64,000 nucleotides of DNA from Bergeyella cardium. GTDB taxonomy: Bacteria > Bacteroidota > Bacteroidia > Flavobacteriales > Weeksellaceae. The stretch covers positions 390,001 to 454,000 of the forward strand of contig NZ_QYCZ01000001.1 in the NCBI RefSeq assembly GCF_003614945.1, written 5' to 3'. The position numbers were made by a program, and so were the translations under genes. The notes under the pieces are model-generated. The model saw nothing but the letters and a program-made list of their open reading frames with translations. It was not told the origin of the DNA and did no database searches. Positions 56,267-64,000 of this stretch are shown piece by piece. The stretch's first letter is position 1; every line of letters begins with the position of its first letter.

Positions 56267-58630
56267 TTATTGATTGAAGTCTATGTCTTGACCTGTGTTG
56301 AGGTTGTCATTGGCATTATCTTCTTTCTTTCCATTGGAGCCGTTAGAAGAGCCATTACCAGAACCGTTTTGTATTTCTTCTATGGTTCGGAGCCCCCCTA
56401 CATCGCCGTAGCCTCCACTGAGTCCTTGGAGGTCTCCACAATCGCCCGTCCAATCAGAGGGTTTTATGAATTTATCGTCGGGTGAGATACCGAGAGATTT
56501 ATCTGCCCATACCTTTTTCATAAAGATAGCCCAGATTGGGAGAGCCATTTTAGCCCCTTGTCCTTCGCCAGTGCTTAGGAAGTGGGTGGCTCTGTCTTCC
56601 CAGCCTACCCAAACGCCAGTAGCGAGGTTCGGTGTGATGCCCATAAACCATCCATCGGAGTTCTTTTGGGTGGTACCTGTTTTCCCTGCTATTTCTACTG
56701 CTGCGGAGATGCCTCTTCGCCTTAATTCGCCAGATGCAGTACCAAACTGAGTAACGCCTTTCATCATATCGATCATTGTATAGGCATAGAGCTCGTTCAT
56801 TACTTCTCTTTGTTCGGTTTTCACTTCTTTTACTACTCTACCGTTAGCATCTTCTATACGCCAGATCATCTCAGGTTTGGTATAGTTTCCAAAGTTGGCA
56901 AATGTAGAATACGCGCCGAGCATTTCGTAGATCGTAATATCGGAAGTACCGAGCGCCATAGGGAGGGAGGTATCGATATGCTCGGTTACGCCTAAGTCTC
57001 TTGCGAGTTGTATTACATTTTCTGTTCCTACCATTTCGGCAAGCCGTACCGCTACGGGGTTTTTAGAGTATCCTAAGCCTTGTTTTAGGGTAATCATACC
57101 GCCAGAGCCTTTCACCGCATATCTGCCTTTTACATAGGTGGCATTGGATACGGTAGAGCAAGGGGTGAGCCCTAATCTCATAATGGCAGTAGCATAGACG
57201 AAAGGCTTAAAGGTAGAGCCTACTTGCCTTTTCCCTTGCTTGATGTGGTCATACTGGAAGTGCTTCCAATCTATACCCCCTACCCAGGCACGGATTTCCC
57301 CAGAGGAAGGAACCATCGCCATAAGCCCCGCTTGAGCGATTTGCTTGTGGTAACGGATGGAATCATAAGGAGACATTTCTACTTCTTCCTCTCCTTTCCA
57401 GGTGAAGATGGAGGTTTGTACTGGCTTTTGAAACTCCATAATAATAGAATCCTCAGGAATACCCTCTCTTGCCAATTGTTTATATCTACCTGTGCGCCTC
57501 ATTGCTTGTAGCATAATGTGGTCTATCTGCTTTTTACTGATATGGTAGAATGGTCGCTTAGGGTTGTGCTTTTGCTGGTTGTCAAAGTTTCTTTGCAGTG
57601 CTGTGAGGTGCTCTTTAATGGCATCTTCGGCATATTTTTGCATCTTAGAATCTAAGGTTACATAAATCTTTAAGCCGTCTTTATAGAGGTTGAGCTTCTT
57701 GCCTGTTTTCTTTTCGTACTCGTCTAAATACTGGTTGATTTCTTTTCTTAGATAATATTTATAGTAGGCAGAATAGCCTTCGTTGATGGTTTTTACAGGC
57801 TGATAATCCACTTCAACAGGTGTATCTACTGCTTTTTGATGGGTAGCAGGGTCTATATAGCCTGTTTCTAACATTTTATCGAGTACCACATCTCTACGGT
57901 GTTTTGCCCTTTCAGGATTTCTCATAGGGTTGTTCCTCACGGGGTTTTCCAGCATTGCTACGAACATTGCTGCCTCTGGAAGAGAGAGGTCTTTTGCCTT
58001 TTTATTGAAATAGACTTTTGATGCCATTTCAATTCCATTGGCATTATAGAGAAAATCAAATTTATTAAAGTAAAGAGTGATGATTTCTTCTTTGGTATAT
58101 CTCTTTTCAAGGCTTACGGCAACTACCCATTCTTTGAGTTTCTGCAAAGCTCTTTCCCTTTTGTTTTTAGAGGGTTCTTTGGTGAAGAGTAGTTTTGCTA
58201 GCTGTTGAGAAATGGTAGAGCCACCCCCGCGGTTACCTGTGTAGCGTATCGCTCGGATTACGGATTTCAGGTCTATACCCGAATGCTCCTTGAAGCGCTC
58301 ATCTTCCTTTGCTTGCAGGGCATATACCAAGTGAGGAGGCAAGTCTTTATAGGTAACAGGTTGGGTTTTTTCCTTCTCGAAACGCCCAAGCAGTACTCCG
58401 TCTGATGAATAGATATCAGAGGCGATATAAATATCCGGATTTTCCAGCTCTGTAGTATCTGGCATATATCCAAAAAAGCCTTCGGATATGGCAAAGAAAA
58501 GCCCTGCAATACTGAAAACTACTGCAAGGAAACAGAACCAGATAAAGGCGATCCACCCGCGAATTCCTTTTCTCTTTTTCTTCTTAGGAGGTAGAGGGAA
58601 TGTGGATTTCTTATTCTTATTACTTTCCAT
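56267..58630 (-). CDS. Bifunctional penicillin-binding protein 1A-type
   Basis: A 787-aa class A PBP that polymerises and cross-links peptidoglycan. A short cytoplasmic Lys-rich tail and one membrane helix (IRGWIAFIWFCFLAVVFSIA) are followed by the GT51 glycosyltransferase ('QAKEDERFKEHSGIDLKSV' with the catalytic Glu, 'GGGSTISQQLAKLLF'). The transpeptidase has 'VGSTFKPFVYATAI' (SxxK), 'YSKNPVAVRL' (SxN) and 'AGKTGTTQKNSDGWF' (KTG). The C-terminus ends in a Gly/Asn/Ser-rich tail (GNGSSNGSNGKKED). It follows gldH by 28 bases. Confidence 0.93.
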   Translation of the reverse strand: MESNKNKKSTFPLPPKKKKRKGIRGWIAFIWFCFLAVVFSIAGLFFAISEGFFGYMPDTTELENPDIYIASDIYSSDGVLLGRFEKEKTQPVTYKDLPPHLVYALQAKEDERFKEHSGIDLKSVIRAIRYTGNRGGGSTISQQLAKLLFTKEPSKNKRERALQKLKEWVVAVSLEKRYTKEEIITLYFNKFDFLYNANGIEMASKVYFNKKAKDLSLPEAAMFVAMLENPVRNNPMRNPERAKHRRDVVLDKMLETGYIDPATHQKAVDTPVEVDYQPVKTINEGYSAYYKYYLRKEINQYLDEYEKKTGKKLNLYKDGLKIYVTLDSKMQKYAEDAIKEHLTALQRNFDNQQKHNPKRPFYHISKKQIDHIMLQAMRRTGRYKQLAREGIPEDSIIMEFQKPVQTSIFTWKGEEEVEMSPYDSIRYHKQIAQAGLMAMVPSSGEIRAWVGGIDWKHFQYDHIKQGKRQVGSTFKPFVYATAIMRLGLTPCSTVSNATYVKGRYAVKGSGGMITLKQGLGYSKNPVAVRLAEMVGTENVIQLARDLGVTEHIDTSLPMALGTSDITIYEMLGAYSTFANFGNYTKPEMIWRIEDANGRVVKEVKTEQREVMNELYAYTMIDMMKGVTQFGTASGELRRRGISAAVEIAGKTGTTQKNSDGWFMGITPNLATGVWVGWEDRATHFLSTGEGQGAKMALPIWAIFMKKVWADKSLGISPDDKFIKPSDWTGDCGDLQGLSGGYGDVGGLRTIEEIQNGSGNGSSNGSNGKKEDNANDNLNTGQDIDFNQ

Positions 58631-58658
58631 TATTTTATTTTTCTATGTTATGTGCAAA

Positions 58659-59138
58659 CTACTCGGCAGAAGATATTTCTATTCCAAAGTCTTCTATACC
58701 TGGCAGATTATCATTTCTCATCGCTTGCTTTATACTAATGATATATTTCCCATTTTTAGGGAATTTATACTGGCTTTTGTAGAGAAACTTGATTTCCTTA
58801 GTATCTCCAAAGCCAGCACCGAGCCATTCTCCATTGGGCTTTGCCATTATATAGTTCAGTGTATCCACCGCTACATTTTTAGCCCCTTCTTCACTCACCG
58901 AGCTAAATACTCTGATATTGGAGTAAGGATAATCATTATTATTCCTCACGACAAATATAATATTTTTGGGTACTTTGGTATCCTTTACTTCAAAGCTGAA
59001 AGAAAGGGGAGTGTCCTTTGCCCACTTGCCATCTACGGATTGCATATATAACCCGTCATTTGAGCAACTGAGCATTGGGAAAAGCAGACCGAGTATGAGT
59101 CCGCTACTCAGCGTCCGAAGAAGGTTTTTGTCTATCAT
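58659..59138 (-). CDS. gldH: Gliding motility lipoprotein GldH
   Basis: A 159-aa lipoprotein; the ATG at 59138 opens 'MIDKNLLRTLSSGLILGLLF' with the lipidated Cys in 'PMLSCSND'. The body matches GldH: 'LYMQSVDGKWAKDTPLSFSF' in overlapping pieces, 'NNNDYPYSNIRVFSSV', 'NGEWLGAGFGDTKEIKFLY' and 'YIISIKQAMRNDNLPGI'. GldH is needed for gliding in Flavobacterium johnsoniae; it can also be present in non-gliding species. It overlaps the ricT gene by 35 bases. Confidence 0.88.
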   Translation of the reverse strand: MIDKNLLRTLSSGLILGLLFPMLSCSNDGLYMQSVDGKWAKDTPLSFSFEVKDTKVPKNIIFVVRNNNDYPYSNIRVFSSVSEEGAKNVAVDTLNYIMAKPNGEWLGAGFGDTKEIKFLYKSQYKFPKNGKYIISIKQAMRNDNLPGIEDFGIEISSAE

Positions 59139-60405
59139 TATTTCTCGGCTTTTTCTTGTTTGGGTTGGGCTTTCGGTTTTTATTTTCGGCTTTTTTCTCA
59201 TTTAGCTTTTGAGGTCTGGCTTCTGAGGTTTTTGCTTCGCCTTGTTTTTTACTTCTGTTTTCCCGTTTAGGGAAGTCGTTTCCTTGCTTTCTTCCTTTTC
59301 TGTTTTTCTTTTCAAACCTGTCCACTCTGTTTTCTTGGATAAGGTCAGCACTTGGTTTAAAGCCAGCAGTAGCAATTTCTACACCTGTAAGCTCTTCCAA
59401 TGGGGGAGACTGTATTCCTTTTCGGTTGTTGGATAGCTCTTTTGATACTTTGGAAATATCTATATCATACCAAGTCATTGAGTTTTCCATATAGGCAAAC
59501 CACATTTTCTTTTTGAAAACATCGATTTTAATACAGAAAGCCTTTCCTTTCTCGGTATCTAATACAGAGTTGGTAGGAGGGAATACGGAGAGGGCATCAA
59601 GGTAGCTGTCGAGCTCAAAGTTGAGGCAGCATTTGAGCTTACCACATTGCCCTGCAAGTTTCTGAGGATTGATGCTCAGCTGCTGGTAGCGAGCAGCATT
59701 GGTATTCACAGAGCGGAAATCCGTAAGCCAAGTGGAGCAGCAGAGCTCCCTTCCGCAGGAGCCGAGGCCACCAACTTTTGCAGCTTCCTGTCGGAAACCG
59801 ATTTGCTTCATATCAATCTTCGTCTTAAAACTCACAGCATAGTCCTTAATCAATTGCCGGAAATCCACACGCCCATCGGCAATGTAGTAGAAAGTAATCT
59901 TACCACCATCTCCCTGATATTCCACATCTGTAATTTTCATATTCAGACGGTGGAAAGATGCTAGCTTCCTTGCCTCTCTCTTTACGGCTTCTTCTTTATT
60001 GCGAAGTTCTGACCAGGTGTCTACATCTTTTTGGTTGGCTATTCTATAAATCTTAGGTGCCTGTCCAAGTGATGCACCTTTCTTTTTCATTTGGATTTTT
60101 ACCAATTCACCAGTGAGGCTTACAACGCCTACATCGTGCCCAGGGGAAGACTCTACAATAACAATACTCCCGATATGAAGCGGAAGATTATTGGGGTTTT
60201 TATAAAAAGATTTTCTATCGTTTTTAAATCTTACTTCTACTACATCGTTCATTCTGTTTCTTGATGGCTGTTCTATGGTAGAAAGCCAATCGAAGACACT
60301 TAATTTATAACTATTTGAGCAGGTATCCACGCTTGGGCACCCATTAGCAGATTTAGAACCACAACTATGATTGGAGTTTCCGGACGATTTACATCCACAG
60401 CTCAT
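59104..60405 (-). CDS. ricT: PSP1/RicT family regulatory iron-sulfur protein
   Basis: A 433-aa protein of the PSP1/RicT (YaaT) family, a subunit of the RicA-F-T complex that affects RNA maturation and development in Bacillus. The core (about 55-320) has 'VVEVRFKNDRKSFYKN' and two Cys clusters, 'GLGSCGRELCCSTW' and 'QCGKLKCCLNFE', the iron-sulfur ligands. The N-terminus is a Cys-rich tail (MSCGCKSSGNSNHSCGSKSA) and the C-terminal 90 residues are Lys/Arg/Asn-rich and probably disordered. It starts the ricT-gldH-PBP1A operon. Confidence 0.9.
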   Translation of the reverse strand: MSCGCKSSGNSNHSCGSKSANGCPSVDTCSNSYKLSVFDWLSTIEQPSRNRMNDVVEVRFKNDRKSFYKNPNNLPLHIGSIVIVESSPGHDVGVVSLTGELVKIQMKKKGASLGQAPKIYRIANQKDVDTWSELRNKEEAVKREARKLASFHRLNMKITDVEYQGDGGKITFYYIADGRVDFRQLIKDYAVSFKTKIDMKQIGFRQEAAKVGGLGSCGRELCCSTWLTDFRSVNTNAARYQQLSINPQKLAGQCGKLKCCLNFELDSYLDALSVFPPTNSVLDTEKGKAFCIKIDVFKKKMWFAYMENSMTWYDIDISKVSKELSNNRKGIQSPPLEELTGVEIATAGFKPSADLIQENRVDRFEKKNRKGRKQGNDFPKRENRSKKQGEAKTSEARPQKLNEKKAENKNRKPNPNKKKPRNNDRQKPSSDAE

Positions 60406-60499
60406 ATAATGTTCTTTTTTGTTTTAAAATAATTCGTGCAAATTTAATATAAAATTTAAACTTGTGTAAGGTTCTTTTAGTGAGAAACTAAAAGTGGAG

Positions 60500-60958
60500 T
60501 TAATAGTTTCCTGTTTCCAAGATATTCTCAAAGTAGCTGATAAGCTCATCTATTTCCTGTTTGCTGAGGTTGGCTTCAGGGTGATACACAGTATATCCAC
60601 GGATGGGCATTCTATTTTCCTTTAAATCTCCTATCGTATTTTTTAGCATACTTTCTTTAAGGTCCTTATTGAAGGTTGCCCATATAGAAAAGTTGAGGCT
60701 GCCTCTACCTGCATTTATGTGTTCTTGAATAGACCAGGAGATCGGTGCTATATAGGCATAATCTGGATATACGGTCTCGTTGGAGTGGCAGTCATAGCAG
60801 GCTTTTCTAAGGTTGTTTTCTATATTTTTAGGAGTTTTATAAATATCGGTAAAGTTCTCAGATTTGTTTATCGGCTTTTTAGTTCTGTCTATCGGGATAA
60901 GCTGTATGAGACCGAAGATAAGCACAGCTAGTCCGACGATTTTAAAAAGTTTTTTCAT
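60500..60958 (-). CDS. Haem-binding (c-type) domain protein
   Basis: A 152-aa membrane-anchored protein (MKKLFKIVGLAVLIFGLIQL). One c-type haem motif 'KACYDCHSNETVYPDYAYI' (C-x2-C-H) and a later 'RMPIRGYTVYHPEANLSKQE' in overlapping pieces match the Bacteroidota haem-binding domain. Probably a periplasmic electron carrier or sensor. Nine bases follow the Ig-like lipoprotein stop in the same direction. Confidence 0.85.
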   Translation of the reverse strand: MKKLFKIVGLAVLIFGLIQLIPIDRTKKPINKSENFTDIYKTPKNIENNLRKACYDCHSNETVYPDYAYIAPISWSIQEHINAGRGSLNFSIWATFNKDLKESMLKNTIGDLKENRMPIRGYTVYHPEANLSKQEIDELISYFENILETGNY

Positions 60959-60967
60959 TAGTTATCG

Positions 60968-62584
60968 TTATTTAATGCTCCATTGGTCTTCTATATTTTC
61001 CCAGAGAGGGCGTATTTCTATCATTTTGTCGTAGATAAATACTTCTTCGGCAGGGGTTTGGTTTTTAAAATCTGCCTCGTCCCAGATACCATTACGGTTG
61101 TTATCCACCAGAATACGAACATAGTATTTCCCAGGCTTCAGGACATTAAATTTAATGGTACCAGCTTCTGTAAACTGGGTATATTTCACTTCGTCCTGCT
61201 CATTGAGAAGCTGCATCCAAAAAGGAGCATCGGGTTTGGTTTTCAGCCTCATCTCTAATGAGCCGTAGTTCTCGGGTTTATCTATTTCAAAGTTGAACTG
61301 ATAGGTCTTAGGCAGTTTTAAATAATAGGTAGAAACGCTTTCCTTAGGAATGTTCAGCTCATACTTTTTCCCAGAAATAAAGTTGCTGGATATTTCAATC
61401 TTATGAGGATGGTTCTCTACAATTTTAGCAGTAAAAGGCTGAGTATTGATGCTGTCCTGCTTTAGAATCCACTTTTCTGTATTGAGCTCTGTAATGGGTC
61501 TATTCGCATCGATATAAAACTTCCCTGTGGGCGGTAGGCTCGCACCAGTATTATTGCTAAGTCCGAATTCTGTCTTTACGCTCGCCTTATAGTATGGGGA
61601 AGCACTGCCTTTAAGTGTATCGGCTTGATACTTTATTTTAAGACCTATATTGATATTGGTTTCTGGGAGGTTGAGTTGTTTGTCATCAAACCAGAGCATT
61701 GCAGAGTCTGAAAACTTCTTGTGTACAGATTTATATTCTTTCAGGAGTTCGGTCTCGGAGGTTAGGCTGATGCTTTCGGGCTGTCCTTCAAACTTAAAGA
61801 GGAAACCACCCGCTACTTCTTTATACTCTGAGAATTTCAAAGGTTTTTTGGAAGGCAGAGTTCTGATTTGCATATTAGAAATATTCTCCCTCAGGTCAAG
61901 GTCTTCAGTTTTGAAAAAGACTTCATCTTTCCCAGCGGTGAAGATGGAGTTCTGATCGGTATCATCAAATGCAATGATTCTGTACTTGCCTTTTGCAAGG
62001 TGGCTGAGCTCAAAGTATCCGTCCTCATCGGCTTTGGTAATATAGTAGGGTTTTTTCGTATAGTCTACCGAATCAGAAGCCTTATACAGCCCTATGATGA
62101 AGTTCTTTTTAGCATCGTTTTTTTCTTTCGGGAAAGTATATCCGCTCTTTACCGTACCGCTGATATAAGTATCATCGAGCTCCGACCCTGTGGAGAAGAC
62201 AAAGTTGAAGTAAGGCAGTACATTGCCTTCATTTAAATCTGCAATAGAATTTCCAAAGTTGAAATTATAAGTGGTATTGGGTTGCAGTGTTTCATCCCAT
62301 TCTATAAGTATAAATTTATTTCCCAAAGAGGCGGGGATAATCTTCTTATACTTGATAGGTGGGGAGATGATCAGGTTTTTATGAACCTCTTTCAGGGTGA
62401 TATACTCATCAAAGTAGAGTCTCAGCTGTTTAAGGTCAGTAGGCACATTTATTCGGGTAGTATCTATATTGGATTTTACCAATTTGGGGGCAAGGCTGTC
62501 CTTCGCACCGCCTACGGGCGAGCCTACTCGGGCACAAGAAACTAAGGCAAAGCCCAGCATCAGTAGAGAAATGGCATTCTTCAT
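60968..62584 (-). CDS. Ig-like (SbsA-type) domain lipoprotein
   Basis: A 538-aa lipoprotein: start at the ATG at 62584 ('MKNAISLLMLGFALVSC', Cys17). 'GGAKDSLAPKLVKSNIDTTR' and 'LRLYFDEYITLKEVHKNLII' begin an SbsA/Big_5-like Ig domain, followed by carboxypeptidase-regulatory-like strands ('DEDGYFELSHLAKGKYRIIA'), and 'PGKYYVRILVDNNRNGIWDE' in the last domain. Widespread in Bacteroidota; role unknown. It starts 30 bases after the OsmC stop. Confidence 0.82.
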   Translation of the reverse strand: MKNAISLLMLGFALVSCARVGSPVGGAKDSLAPKLVKSNIDTTRINVPTDLKQLRLYFDEYITLKEVHKNLIISPPIKYKKIIPASLGNKFILIEWDETLQPNTTYNFNFGNSIADLNEGNVLPYFNFVFSTGSELDDTYISGTVKSGYTFPKEKNDAKKNFIIGLYKASDSVDYTKKPYYITKADEDGYFELSHLAKGKYRIIAFDDTDQNSIFTAGKDEVFFKTEDLDLRENISNMQIRTLPSKKPLKFSEYKEVAGGFLFKFEGQPESISLTSETELLKEYKSVHKKFSDSAMLWFDDKQLNLPETNINIGLKIKYQADTLKGSASPYYKASVKTEFGLSNNTGASLPPTGKFYIDANRPITELNTEKWILKQDSINTQPFTAKIVENHPHKIEISSNFISGKKYELNIPKESVSTYYLKLPKTYQFNFEIDKPENYGSLEMRLKTKPDAPFWMQLLNEQDEVKYTQFTEAGTIKFNVLKPGKYYVRILVDNNRNGIWDEADFKNQTPAEEVFIYDKMIEIRPLWENIEDQWSIK

Positions 62585-62614
62585 CGGTTTAAGGGATATC
62601 ATCTGTGTTTAAGG

Positions 62615-63040
62615 CTAATCTTCTGCTCTATTACCATTGATAACGGCTTCGTAGCTTATTTTAATATCGGGATTAAGGCTTTTAGATACGGAGCAATACT
62701 TTTCAAACGAAAGTTCTGCTGCTTTTAATGCTTTTCTGGGCTCTACCTCTCCATCGATGATAAATTTCAGGTGGATAGATTTAAAAGGTTTAGCTTCATC
62801 TACCTGCATTCTCTCTCCCTCCACCTCTATACTGAAGTTGGTGATCTGCTGTCTTTGCTTTTTGAGAATAGCGATTATATCTATACCGCTACACCCTGCT
62901 ACTGCCATTAGTACTGCTTCCATCGGAGACGCCCCCTCTGCTTGTGGCAGGCTGGCGTTGTCGAGTTTTATTTTATTTCCTTGCTCATTGGTACCTTCAA
63001 ACAGGAAATTATCATTGAGCCTGCTGAGTTTTATTTTCAT
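62615..63040 (-). CDS. OsmC/Ohr family protein
   Basis: A 141-aa OsmC-fold protein. Two cysteines, in 'AVAGCSGIDIIAILKKQ' and 'EKYCSVSKSLNPDI', occupy the peroxidatic positions, and 'QAEGASPMEAVLMA' is the family helix. Likely reduces organic hydroperoxides. First gene of the OsmC - Ig-like - haem-binding unit. Confidence 0.9.
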   Translation of the reverse strand: MKIKLSRLNDNFLFEGTNEQGNKIKLDNASLPQAEGASPMEAVLMAVAGCSGIDIIAILKKQRQQITNFSIEVEGERMQVDEAKPFKSIHLKFIIDGEVEPRKALKAAELSFEKYCSVSKSLNPDIKISYEAVINGNRAED

Positions 63041-63059
63041 TTTAATAGAATTTTAGTTG

Positions 63060-63087
63060 CAAATATAGGGCTTATGGCAATTAGCAA
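63060..63087 (-). promoter_or_regulatory. Promoter of the OsmC gene
   Basis: On the minus strand: TTG (63087-63085), 17 bases, TATATTTG (63067-63060), 19 bases before the start. The TTG lies in a GCAATTAGCAATTAGC tract of the dispersed repeat family. Confidence 0.55.
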
Positions 63088-63114
63088 TTAGCTAATAGCT
63101 AGCCGCTAAAAGCT

Positions 63115-63141
63115 AAAAGAGAGTCTTTAAGACTCTCTTTT
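63115..63141 (-). terminator. Terminator of sufD, containing its stop codon
   Basis: On the minus strand AAAAGAGAGTC-TTAAA-GACTCTCTTTT: an 11-bp stem whose loop contains the TAA stop. Confidence 0.75.
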
Positions 63142-64000
63142 TGTGGTTAATTTCTCCGCGAGGAGTTTTGATATTTTTTGTTTTAGGGGTTCTATATCGA
63201 TATTCTCCATTACATTGCTTGCAAAAGCAAAGAGCAGGAGTGCCTGTGCCTCTTTTTTAGAGATACCCCTTGCGCGGAGGTAGAACATTGCGTCTTCATC
63301 GAGCTGACCTACCGTACAGCCGTGTGAGCACTTCACATCATCGGCGAAGATTTCTAACTGAGGTTTGGAGTCTATGGTTGCTCCTTCGCTTAGGAGGATG
63401 TTATTGTTCTGCTGATAGGCATTGGTCTTCTGTGCGATTTTATTCACGAAAACTTTGCCATTGAACACCCCGTGAGCGTGGTCTTTATAAATCCCTTTAT
63501 AGTTTTGGTAAGATTCACAATTCGGCTGATTGTGATGAACCGCCGTATGGTGGTCTACCAACTGCTCACCTCCGATGATGGTAATCCCATTCATAAAGGA
63601 ATTAATATTCTCCCCCTTGTGGATGAAATCAAGGTTGTTCCTCACGAGCTTACCTCCGAAAGAGAAAGTATTTACGGTCGCCATACTGTCTCTCTCCTGC
63701 TGAGCAAAGGTGTGATCTATCAGGTAAGAGGTCTCGCTATCATTTTGGAGTTTATGCCAGTCGGCACGCGCATTTTTATCAACAAAAATCTCTGTGAGGG
63801 AGTTGGTAAAGGTAAAATGCTCATCAAAATTATGATGGCTTTCTATGACTTCTACTTTTGCTCCTTCTTCTACGATGAGGAGGTTTCTTACATTATAGAA
63901 AGTATCGCTTTCTTGATTGTCAGAAAGGTAAAAAATGTGTATTGGTTTTTCTATAACAGTGTTTTTAGGCACTCGGAGGAAGAAACCGTGGGTGTATAAT
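63127..64000 (-). CDS. sufD: Fe-S cluster assembly protein SufD (5' end outside window)
   Basis: The C-terminal 290 codons of SufD, part of the SufBCD scaffold for iron-sulfur cluster assembly. The frame is open to the window edge ('GFFLRVPKNTVIEKPIHIFY' in overlapping pieces), so the apparent start at a GTG (63972) is internal. Seen are 'LIVEEGAKVEVIESH', 'FMNGITIIGGEQLVDHHTAV', 'GVFNGKVFVNKIAQKTNAYQ', 'DDVKCSHGCTVGQLDEDAMF' (conserved His and Cys) and 'YLRARGISKKEAQALLLFAF' in overlapping pieces. Its sufC/sufB partners should lie just beyond the edge. Confidence 0.93.
   Translation of the reverse strand, partial: LYTHGFFLRVPKNTVIEKPIHIFYLSDNQESDTFYNVRNLLIVEEGAKVEVIESHHNFDEHFTFTNSLTEIFVDKNARADWHKLQNDSETSYLIDHTFAQQERDSMATVNTFSFGGKLVRNNLDFIHKGENINSFMNGITIIGGEQLVDHHTAVHHNQPNCESYQNYKGIYKDHAHGVFNGKVFVNKIAQKTNAYQQNNNILLSEGATIDSKPQLEIFADDVKCSHGCTVGQLDEDAMFYLRARGISKKEAQALLLFAFASNVMENIDIEPLKQKISKLLAEKLTTKRES

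Overview
The window looks like chromosome of a bacterium in the Bacteroidota, most likely class Flavobacteriia and probably the Chryseobacterium/Riemerella/Bergeyella (Weeksellaceae) side. Supporting signs are promoters of the TTG-N19-TAnnTTTG type, type IX secretion (T9SS) C-terminal sorting domains, a T9SS plug protein, gldH, ricT, DUF3078 and DUF5103 families, a stand-alone MetH N-terminal module, and A+T-rich intergenic DNA. The species was not determined.

Layout. 1-1041: end of an LptF/LptG-type permease and a lipoprotein. 1088-5834: rimP-nusA-infB, with a terminator-like hairpin in the leader. 5838-6491: comF. 6492-10150: an accessory-looking module holding a secreted FISUMP-domain protein and a DUF4469/HU-like protein, surrounded by GC-rich hairpins and a 23-bp tandem array. 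10256-13629: queD, lpxH, a LuxE-like ligase, then (minus strand) dksA-like and lspA. 14085-22417: a large T9SS subtilase, a SIMPL-domain protein, the MetH homocysteine module and comM.

22544-33725 is an 11.1-kb genomic island in the 3' end of a tRNA-Met(CAT) gene. A 50-bp copy of the tRNA 3' part marks the far end, and a tyrosine integrase lies next to the intact tRNA. The cargo is a type I restriction-modification operon in the order hsdM - rhuM - hsdS - prrC-like anticodon nuclease - hsdR. The hsdS gene is interrupted at a run of ten G; nine would restore a full two-domain specificity subunit. The prrC-like protein keeps an R-x3-E-x31-H triad with the spacing I recall for E. coli PrrC. Together this suggests a phase-variable restriction system guarded by a suicidal tRNA nuclease, the most interesting system in the window.

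33769-42893: the tRNA-Met promoter, a thioredoxin-like/T9SS surface-protein operon, a deoxynucleoside kinase, ArsC-like and DUF493 proteins, DUF3078, a Sua5/YciO-type synthase, a deoxyhypusine-synthase-like protein and a BspA-type lipoprotein. 43174-48381: two POT peptide transporters, three thioredoxin-fold proteins and a DUF1232 protein. 48519-55826: an 82-bp repeat array, miaA, a redoxin, the T9SS plug protein, dnaN, pheT and a META lipoprotein. 55846-64000, mostly minus strand: a small acidic protein, ricT-gldH-PBP1A, a haem-binding protein, an Ig-like lipoprotein, an OsmC protein and the start-truncated sufD.

Between genes there is a recurring family of short palindromic (REP-like) and GCTAAAAGCCA-like repeats, noted individually. 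All calls come from reading the sequence and translated frames; no database search was possible.
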